DNA of 64,000 nucleotides. It comes from Rhabdophis nuchalis. Its lineage: Eukaryota > Chordata > Lepidosauria > Squamata > Natricidae. Within the stretch, counting starts at the first letter, position 1. Every line of letters begins with the position of its first letter. Below, piece by piece: positions 55,524 through 64,000 of this stretch. The notes beneath the pieces are model-generated. The model saw nothing but the letters and a program-made list of their open reading frames with translations, did not search any database and had not been told where the DNA came from. Both the position numbers and the translations under genes were made by a program. The DNA lies in the NCBI GenBank assembly GCA_039707465.1, contig CM077643.1:199913605-199977604 (forward strand). Reading direction: 5' to 3'.

Positions 55524-56000
55524 AGAATAACTTTATTGTCACTTTAAATGTACACTAATTGGCATACATTAAAATGAAATGTCATTGCATACAGCTCTCA
55601 GAGGGTCACCACCTCCAATATACACTACATAAACATGACAAATAAATAAATAAATTGCACATGTATTATATACAGAGAAACAACACAGTGTAGTTTGGAT
55701 GTATACATGTACATGGTAAGAAAACAGGTAGGAACTGCATGTAGGCTGATAGTAGAAAACAAAGAGCCGTGAGTAGAGAAATGCCTGGGGTTCATGTTGT
55801 ATCTATTGCACAGATATCCTTCTAAACATGGTTCAGCATATGAAAGCCCAACCTGGTTGGAGGCCTTTTCACCAAATAGAGCACTACATCTAATTCTGGT
55901 AATATAATGAGTGGTGACTAGCAGGCATGAAAGAATCATAGCAGATATGATACTACAAAAAGAGACAAGCCTTCCCAAGGGCACCAGCTCATACCATTAG
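55524..56000 (-). mobile_element. LINE 3' fragment (same family as 2806-3530)
   Basis: Minus strand ends in the AATAAAGTTATTCTAAG tail at 55524. The adjoining 3' UTR matches that at 2806-3000 ('agggtcaccacctccaatat' on the plus strand in both). The coding part is hardly readable. Confidence 0.72.
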
Positions 56001-56559
56001 CTGTAAGTAACAAACATAAGTCCCAGGGCATAATCTAGAGAAGGATAAAAAAATAACTGGCTGCTATAACATCAAATGTCTCTTTCTGGATTGTGTTGTG
56101 TTCCAGGTAGGACCCTTGAGCAAATTACAATCAATTTAAAGCATGTAATAATACCTTTGGAGGAGAGAGTAGTATGGCTGCAGGCTTCTGGAAGAAAGGA
56201 AAGATATGTCAGCATAAGCATCAAGAACGTGCAACATTCGGTACTTAGCAAATGTTGGTTTCTTTGGAAACTTTCCAAGTGAGCATACAGAATATATAGA
56301 AAACTTTGCATGAGGAAAATAAAATAAATAAACAACAACAACAACAATGCACTTGTCTTTTGGGATGATGAAGAATTAATATAGCAGCTGGGGGGGGGAG
56401 TATAAAACTAGAAACAATTCCCGAGCCATTAGATTCATTTATCCATGTCATGTTGGACTGACTGGGTAGCTTATTTACCTCTTCTACAAGTTGTAATTAT
56501 GCATGCTAGGGCTTGGACCATGTTTCTTTATTTTATTGTCTTTGTTCAATTCATCTACC

Positions 56560-56970
56560 GGTAGTACCTATCTCATATGGGTAACTCTGGGTGGCTTAAA
56601 ACTTAAAACACAAAAAATAATACCCAAAAAATTCTAAATCATAAAACAGAAACCACTAAAATATTAAAACCAAATCAAAATCATTTAAACCATAGCAAAC
56701 ATATTATGTGATGGTGCAATCCAATTTACTAACAATATAGCCATTTAACAGACCACTGCTAGCAGATCCCCCTTGTAAGATGGCAAAGCCAAGGCTTCAG
56801 GCCTTTTCTAAATGCCAGAAGGGTCAGAGAGAATCTAAGGTTCAGGGAATGTTGTTCCAAAGTATGAATGCCATGGAAGAAAGTGCTCTCTTTCTGAGTC
56901 CTATCAGATGACATTCTTATAACAGTTGGAATCTTTAACTTCCTCTCCTGCTAGTTCTGTTGGAACAAGT
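56560..56970 (-). mobile_element. Old L2-like LINE fragment
   Basis: Minus strand reads as a diverged FFHGIHTLEQHSLNLR-type C-terminus followed by an AT-rich 3' UTR ending in CCACCCAGAGTTACC near 56585. No open frame. Confidence 0.5.
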
Positions 56971-57600
56971 TGATATAACTGGGGGGAGGCAGTCCTCCAA
57001 ACATTCCACTCCCATGCTATGTATATGGTTTTATGGGACACTAGACAACCTATGCCCACTGGGTCATTGTTTCAAAGATGTTTCCTTACCTAGACAGAGA
57101 AATAGAATGACCAAGAATGTGGAAAAAAAAAGAAGTGGCAGTTGGAGGATAGGACAGGAGCAGTAATGGCACATATCAGGGAGAATGCTCAAAATGTGCT
57201 GTGTAATTTAAGAAAGGAACATGAGGCTACATAAGCCAGGGAAATAATGTTGGGGGAGGCGCACAGGTGTGTGGAGCATACTAGGGAGTGTCATAGGCCA
57301 GAAAGGGTACTGTGAAGGGGATTCCTGCTTCCCCCTCCCTTTTTTTCTTTCCCTCTGCTTTCCCTTCTCTTCCCTTCTTTTTCCCACAGGTAATTAAATT
57401 ACTGCTACTGTATGGGGAAAGAAGCAAGGGATTGCAAAACTGGCTGGGAAACTGTCATGGAACATTGCAAAGGTAACCACAGAAGCAGCACAGCAGCACA
57501 GTAATAGCTAGTAACAATGAAGTAGCCACAACGTGCCCAAATTTCATTCTCTCATGGGTCACACATTTTGAACACATTCTATAAATTAGTCAATTTGAGG
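56971..57600. other. Unique-looking DNA, no gene seen
   Basis: Pyrimidine-rich stretch at 57.33-57.39 kb; otherwise nothing recognisable. Confidence 0.4.
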
Positions 57601-57945
57601 TAGGGTAAAGGTAATGGTTCCCCTCAAACATGTGTGCTAGTCGTTCCTGACTTTAGGGGGTGGTGCTCATCTCCGTTACAAAGCCAGTGCTGTCCGAAGA
57701 TGTCTCTGTGATCATGTGGCTGCCATGACTAAACACCAAAGGCGCATGGAATGCTGTTACCTTCCCACGAAAGGTGGTCCCTATTTTTCTACTTGCATTT
57801 TTATGTCCTTTCGAACTGCTAGGTTGGCAGAAGCTGGGACAAGTAATGGGAGCTCACGCCATTACGCAACACTAAGGATTCGAACTGCCAATCTTCTGAT
57901 CAACAAGCTCAGCATCTTAGCCACTGAGCCAGTGTGTCCCTTAAT
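57601..57945 (-). mobile_element. Second tRNA-derived SINE family, full-length copy
   Basis: Minus strand begins with a tRNA-like head: A box TGGCTCAGTGG (plus-strand complement 57921-57931) and B box GTTCGAATC (57878-57886), both fitting the Pol III consensus. The ~280-bp body contains 'aggttggcagaagctgggac' and 'gtgctcatctccgtt' (plus orientation). Distinct from the Sauria SINE. A fragment lies at 21541-21660. Confidence 0.82.
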
Positions 57946-58725
57946 TTGAGGTACCTCAGTTCAAAAATTGTTACCCAAAGATGCACCATTTTGCCCAATT
58001 AAATGTCATGACAATAAGAATTCTCATAGTGTACAAATTACCAGCACCTTGAATTGCAGCTGGAAGTACACTGGTAGCCAATTTAGCTCAAAGAGCAGAG
58101 ATATAATATATGCTGCTCAAGGAGCACACATAACTACCCATACCACCTCTTTTTATACCAAGTGCAGCTTCCGAATTCTATTCAAGGGTAGTCTCCCATA
58201 AAGTGCATTACATTAGTCTATTAGGAGCTACTATGGTGTGAATCAAAGCAAATCCACTTTCTTTATTAATTTGTTGCATTTGTGCCTGCCTTTGTATCCT
58301 TTCAAGGTGGCTCCATCCTCTTTTCATCTTTATAATGTGTGATAAAATGATAAGTGATAAAAATGAGTAGAGTAAGTAACACGTAGGGACTTGAACTGAG
58401 GCTGAAAAGACTCAAGATCTTTTCAGCCTCAGTTCAATATCTTAGTCACTACTTCACACTAATTGCAATTGACCTACCGTATTTCTTGGCATTTCAGTTC
58501 AGCCACAGCACACTTTGTTCATCTCTATTTGTTCATAACTAACTTGGTTAGCTCTGCTGATTTTCTGGGAGACTAGATTCACAGTTAATATGTATGGGCA
58601 GTTTGCATTTAAATGAAGCTCACTGAATTAGGTTCCAACCTTCAGCTCAATATATGCTGCCTATCACTGAATTAATAAGCCCACAGCCAAAGAGAGTTCT
58701 TTTGCATATACAACCAAATGTTGTT
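57946..58725. other. Mostly unique; possible old tRNA-SINE with a perfect hairpin
   Basis: 58255-58465 looks on the minus strand like an eroded tRNA-derived SINE head. It contains a perfect 20-bp inverted repeat (58391-58410 and 58418-58437, 7-nt loop). No gene seen. Confidence 0.4.
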
Positions 58726-58729
58726 CAAG

Positions 58730-58952
58730 AGTCATGGTGGTGCAGTGGTTAGAGTGCAGTACTGCAGGCTACTTCTGCAGTTCGAATCTCACCAGGCTCA
58801 AGGTTCACTCAGACTTCCATCCTTCCAAGATCAGTAAAATGAGGACCCAAATTGTTGGGACAATACACTGACTCTGCAAAATGCTTAGAAAGGGTTGTAA
58901 AGCACTGTGAAGCAGTATATGCCGGTAAATCTAAGTGCTATTGCTATTGCTT
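58730..58952 (+). mobile_element. Sauria-type SINE, best-preserved copy
   Basis: A box TGGTGCAGTGG and B box GTTCGAATC in the tRNA-like head, body 'attgttgggacaatacactg' and 'agaaagggttgtaaagcac', and end 'aagtgctattgctattgc', shared with the 3' end of the partner LINE. A small 'ccggta' interruption sits in the tail near 58921. Confidence 0.9.
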
Positions 58953-58954
58953 TT

Positions 58955-61920
58955 TTAAAAAAATAATCCACATAGAGATCTTTAATCCAAAGCAATAGAG
59001 CTCTTTTAGGTGCAAGCCACAAACCTTTTTTGCATCTCAGGAAATATTCAGGGAATCAACCTGTGTGTGTAAGTTGGATGAAAACTTCTCTTCTTGATCA
59101 ATTAAATTCAGTAATCTCTCCCTTCTTCTCCCAGTGCAGGAGTTAAAAAGAAACAAAGACATTTATCTGGGCACTACTAATACACTGATTAAAGCAATGA
59201 TTGAGTTTTAGAAGGGACCTTCAAAACCAATCACACACAATGACTATTAAAGCATGAGCATCAGGAAACTATTTCAATTAGACATTTTACTTTTGTTCTC
59301 ATGATATTGATCCATGATAGCAGCTCTGCTTTCACTTTTGTGATGTCACTTGAATCACTGTCAAGAGAATCTTTCTTTCCAAATGATGCTTCGGTATCTA
59401 CAGTTCTATGCTGAGTGCAGCAAAATGTCAGCCTTAATGTTTCATGGCATCTGGCAAACTCACTTGTTTTCTTATCTATACACTCATGGTTTGAAATGAT
59501 TTATAGCTTGTACTAAAAGAGGTGTATAGACAAAGTGTAATCTTCTATCAACCAGTCATTCCAGATGGAACTTGAAAATAAGTAATACATTTTGTTATAA
59601 ACACAAAAGGACACTGAGGATATTATATTTGGTGGTTGCTGGCCCTTGTGGGAGTCTTCCTAACGTCTCCATGAGTGATACAGTATGTTGACAGAAGGTC
59701 TAGTGATCTTCAGGGTTCATTTTCTAAAAAACATAGAGACTGAAAACTATGTAAACTATAATGTTTAACTACATAACTGAATTCTGGGACAATGAACTGG
59801 GTGATGCTGGGGCATAATACACAAAGTACACGGTTTGCTTATTGCCTGTATCAACCCCACTAATCCTATTAATTCATCTTTCAACTCCTATGGTTTTCGC
59901 AAATATAGGAATATCTGTTTTGATCCTCCTGGTTGTAGCTCAAGGTCTAGATGCTAATATGCAAATTTCCCTATGAATTATATCAGGGCAAGCTTAGTCA
60001 GGTCCAAATACATAGGTTTTTCCTGTTTTCATTTCAGAAAACAAATAAATTGGGACAGAGGAACAAGAATAGGATGTAGTGGTATAATCTTATTAGACAA
60101 GAGTCTTCACATGAATAGAATTTCTTCTGAGCAAGCTCTGCTCTTCTTAATCTGTTTTCTTATCTGACCTTATCTTTTTCCCCCCTCTATGCTTAAAAAT
60201 TCCATATTTTTCCAAACTTTTTCAACTTCCAAAGAGTTGGAAGCTCTCTGTCTTCAAGCAGATATACATTAGATAAAATGGCATTGCTAGGACATTACCA
60301 TACCAAAGGTCAGAATGAAAATGGTTGATTTTATCTTACTGATAGATTTCACTTAGGTAGATTGAAATGATTTTTGATACTAATCCCTTCTAGTCATTTA
60401 TCTAATGCAGGCATCTCGTTTACCACGCCCTCTTCAAATCACTTACCTAAGTTTTATTTTAATAAACTTGTAAATTGCAGTGGTTTGATCAAAGAAAATA
60501 ATAATAACATTCGTGATGGCTTTTGATCCAGAGCGCTGTTTTGGACCTGCCAACAGATGCTGCTTTCCAAGGAAATTATCTTACATGCCTACCAAAACAA
60601 CATACTGTTCTTTAATGACTTACTAATTGTGATGTATAAACCCTGCAGTTATTCAGTGGCCCAGTCTCTCTAGTGATGGGGACTAAGATTTTCAAAACCC
60701 ACTTCCAGAATTGCATGGTTTAGGGGATATATCTTCTGATGTGCTTTCTTGTTAATGCTTCTTTGGGGTGAAATTGGAAAATATTTCATTTACCTCTTCT
60801 ATATATTTCGCTTTTCCACAGGACTCTTTCTTATAAAAGAAAAAAAAATCTCTCTTTGTGCAGACACTTTTATCAGATAAGTAGATGGCCACAATCTTTT
60901 TTTCCATTCACTCTGCAAATCTTTTATTTGAGCATCTTTCCTTTTGTGGACAACCATTCTCTCCGTATTTCTGTTTCTTCAGATTCCAGAATGAAACGCC
61001 TTTTCCTTATCCGTTGTATTGTGTGAATATATTTTGTTTGAAGGAGATTATTAGTTCTTCCCTGAATTATTTCTGACCACTAAAGAAAACCTTTTCCATT
61101 TGGGGTATGTTGTGTGTGAATTCAAAACTGCATTCAGTGTAAAAGTTAGAGGAATATAAAATATATAGAGCCATTCTATCTTTTATTCCCAGGCATTTTA
61201 AAAATGCTATTTTTTCATAGTAGTCCAATTGCTTTGTGTGGTAGGAGTTTTACATCATCCTGTTCAGCTAATATTTCATCTTAAAACTGTTGGCACCGAC
61301 AGTAAAAGCATAGCAAAAATAATGTTTTTATTTTAAAAAAATCCATTATCACCCTCTCTGTCCCCTTAAGAGGACAAAACTAAAGAATTTATTATTTTAC
61401 TAAATTGCATTCATTCTAGATAAATATAAGTCTGTGCAGGGTTGGAGTACAAAATATTAGATTTCAGAGTTCTGGTTCTGAAAAAGTGTATAATTGAAAT
61501 AATGTAGTTTTATTTGAAATTAAAGTCAAAGGATGATCATCCTCTCCTATTGATGACCCCTCTCAATGAAATTAGCTGCTCCAGGAAGCATCTTGTACCT
61601 ATATTTTTGAGAGAGGGGGGATAATATCTGCTAGTATGTTCCAGAAGACAATATCAGATAATCTCTAAATAGAAACACACCCACAAAAATCATGGATTGG
61701 GAATGTTTGAAATGCAACCTTGGCAGGCACAAAATCAATGTCAGGATTCAACACTGAATTATGTTTTGTTTTCCAGTTCATACTTTTGATAGAAATTTTC
61801 TCCCACACTTCTTTATTACCAGACCTATCAAGGAATAGTTGGTTTCCCTCTTTTCCTTCTTTCTTAAGTGGCATCTTTTGGGCATGATGCACATAGAATA
61901 TTGCATCATAGAATATTGAA
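58955..61920. other. Longest unique-looking stretch, no gene seen
   Basis: About 3 kb of AT-rich sequence with few recognisable repeats. No open frame shows a domain. It could hold conserved non-coding elements, which cannot be judged from one sequence. Confidence 0.4.
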
Positions 61921-61924
61921 TATG

Positions 61925-62107
61925 TTGTTGAATAATAGAGTTGGAAGAGACCTTGGAGGTCATCTAGTCCAACTCCCCACATGAGCAATAGAGTCTCTAT
62001 CATTTCAGAGAAGTGGCTGTCCAGTCTTCTATTGAAAATCTCCAGTGATGGAGCACCCACAACTTCTGAAGGCAAGGCATTCCACTGGCTGATTGTTCTT
62101 ACCATGT
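61925..62107 (-). mobile_element. CR1 LINE 3' fragment, antisense
   Basis: Minus strand encodes MVRTISQWNALPSEVV and APSLEIFNRRLDSHFSEM, the CR1 ORF2 C-terminus, followed by 'ggagttggactagatgacct'. It aligns with 8590-8760 of the longer CR1. Confidence 0.82.
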
Positions 62108-62109
62108 CC

Positions 62110-63585
62110 CATTACATTCTACGGGTAGGCAGTATCCTGCAAAAGCATATTTGGTTTATTCCCTGATGGACCCTTGAAATACGATAGAGAGAGGGAGCTG
62201 CCAACTCTAGCCATATAAGGTTGTTGCAACATGCAGTAGAAAACCTGTTTAATTGCACTTTTTTGCATTTAATTCTTAAATAGAAATTATTGTACAATAT
62301 GTTTCCAAGAAGATGCATTTTATGCCAAATATTTTGGCTTGTTTTGAATACAATACTAAGAACTGGGACTTGTGGTACATTTATGATCTCTCTCAAAAGA
62401 AAAGTGCTCTGCTGTAAAAAAAAACCAAAAAACCCTCCCCTGTTAAAAAACCAAATCCTGTACTTCTTTCCCTTGATGTGCAACTTAATATTCAGGAGGT
62501 TATTTGCTTTGGCTCAGGTCTAAACAATTTGAGAATGATGCCGTTTCTCACTTCTCCATTGTCATTTGTGCATGAGAGTTTGTGGGAGGAGGGGGGAACA
62601 GCCTTTTAAGGTAGTCCTGGCAAGAGGCATAGCCAGGAGTAAGGTTTTATTAACAGAACATTATATTAACTGAATCTTTCAAGACTGAAAGTACATTTCT
62701 CCTCGCTCATCTTAAGAAAAGATTCTTCTGAGAGATTTGGCATGCCCCCATTTCTTTTGTGGGTTCAGCTATCTTTTATCTAACCATAGTCTAGTCTCTG
62801 GCTTACCTACTCTATCCCAAGGTCAAACCCACACACCATTATAGAGAGAAAGAGAGAGAAAAATATAGATGGGAACTGATCTAAAGGATGTTTTCTATTG
62901 AGGTGTAGCAGGGATCTACATCCTAGGAAATAATTACTTTTTATTTACTGTATTTCTTTGGAGATTATCTCAGACTTTTCCTGAGTACTTAAACCATACT
63001 CACATGTAAGTTTGGAAAATTAACTCAAAGGGGTTAACATGTTTATTGTATACAAGGTAGCAAAGCAAGAGCATGGGAAAAGCAGTAATTCTCTTTTAAA
63101 GGGGAGACAGTGATTTAGACTAATCTGCCCCTCTCTAATAAGTGAGAGCAAATATTCCTAAATCTTAAAACAAGTAAAAGAGAGAAGTTACAATATGATT
63201 GTGCACATGGAAGACAAAATAATGCCAAAGCAGAGATAGGAACTTGGAGTGCTAAGAGCATATTCAAATCAGTTTGTTACAGTCATAGACCAGAGACTAG
63301 AACAAATAAAAACACTCAGTGAATATCCAAATAAAATATTATGGATTAAAATAACAAATAACAGATAAAATTTCTAATAAAATCCAGTCTGTCAATTCCC
63401 AATTTCCTAAGAATATATATTGTTCCTAGAACCTTTAGAAAAAAATGGTAGCCAACAGAGCCCTTTCCCATTTTGCCCTCTAAATTTTCACCGTACAATT
63501 GCTGAAACTCAGAATATGTTTTCCCCTTCTAAAAACCCTAAAGAAAAGAAAAGAAAAAATGCAATTCTTCCTTTCACTGTCTTAC
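62110..63585. other. Unique-looking DNA, no gene seen
   Basis: Nothing recognisable on either strand. Confidence 0.4.
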
Positions 63586-63593
63586 AATCTAAC

Positions 63594-63987
63594 CAGTGGT
63601 GGGATTCAAATAATTTAGCAACTGATTCTTCCAGAGTCAGGTTAGCTGTCATGGGAGGCGTGGCCCATCCCTATCCTCCAGCTCAGCCACACATGCAGGA
63701 TGAGCCTCCAGTTTTCAATGAACCCTCCACCCCCATCCCCACCGCTATAAAGTGGATCCTGGGCACTGTGCTGCACTGCAATGGAGAAATGGGCAATTGA
63801 ATGGCCGGCATGAGGGAAGTAGGAGGAGCAAGGAGAAGAACGAGAGAAAGCAGCCTCCTCCTTCTCTCGTGCCCATTTCTTCATTGCAGCGCACTGCCCA
63901 GGATCAACGTTGATAACGGAGGTGGTGGTGGGTAATTTAACAACCAGTTCTCCCAAACTGGTGGGAACCAGCTGAATCCCACCACTA
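63594..63987. mobile_element. 394-bp hAT-type MITE (CAGTGGTGGG family)
   Basis: The ends CAGTGGTGGGATTCAAA and CTGAATCCCACCACTA are inverted repeats. Perfect 8-bp TSDs AATCTAAC lie at 63586-63593 and 63988-63995. The GC-rich interior includes imperfect inverted segments but no transposase. Confidence 0.9.
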
Positions 63988-64000
63988 AATCTAACTTGTG

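Noticed and set aside
58740..58790. Functional tRNA gene
   Set aside because: The A and B boxes belong to a SINE head; no cloverleaf acceptor stem or 3' end is present.
1..64000. CRISPR array or bacterial operon
   Set aside because: No regularly spaced direct repeats with unique spacers. All repeated structures are microsatellites or eukaryotic mobile elements.

Overview
The window looks like vertebrate nuclear DNA, most likely from a squamate reptile and probably a snake. The evidence is the repeat content: Sauria-type tRNA SINEs, CR1 and L2/CR1-group LINEs with squamate-style 3' ends, Penelope-like elements (PLEs), an R4/Dong-type LINE, L1 ORF1 elements, many small hAT-type MITEs, and long GGAA, GATA-like and pentanucleotide microsatellites. 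The species call is inference. No host protein-coding gene, rRNA, functional tRNA or CRISPR array can be supported. The window reads as an intergenic or intronic gene desert, and its only convincing open reading frames belong to retrotransposons.

Layout. 0-9 kb: unique DNA with a 135-bp palindromic hAT MITE, LINE 3' fragments, a PLE tail broken by two MITEs, a TIR repeat split by a LINE, TA-flanked MITEs and a CR1 with a 244-codon reading frame. 9-22 kb: a SINE, pentanucleotide and GAT/GAG arrays, a decayed R4 LINE, CAGTGGTGGG-type hAT MITEs and a SINE split by a MITE. 23-30 kb: two back-to-back hAT insertions against a candidate LTR, an unidentified coding-like segment, another PLE tail, and an LTR split by a MITE. 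30.8-33.4 kb: an L1 with perfect 16-bp target-site duplications (TSDs), an intact ORF1 and an almost completely deleted ORF2. 35-39.4 kb: a TA-flanked inverted-repeat element that contains microsatellite DNA and a nearly full-length L2/CR1-group LINE with an uninterrupted 1019-codon endonuclease/reverse transcriptase ORF. 41-44 kb: a hAT MITE and an L1 ORF1 fragment that share a 91-bp segment. 47-54 kb: microsatellites, two neighbouring LINE 3' ends, a candidate LTR and a PLE tail. 55-64 kb: LINE and SINE relics, unique DNA and a terminal 394-bp hAT MITE.

The genes do not form a host pathway. The logic is that of mobile elements: autonomous LINEs (endonuclease plus reverse transcriptase), parasites that borrow machinery (SINEs, an ORF1-only L1, MITEs), and nested insertions whose TSDs give a relative order of events. 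The most interesting signals are the ORF1-only L1, the coding-intact L2/CR1-group LINE inside another transposon, and a hairpin with compensating base changes in the tails of the PLE copies that resembles a hammerhead ribozyme core.
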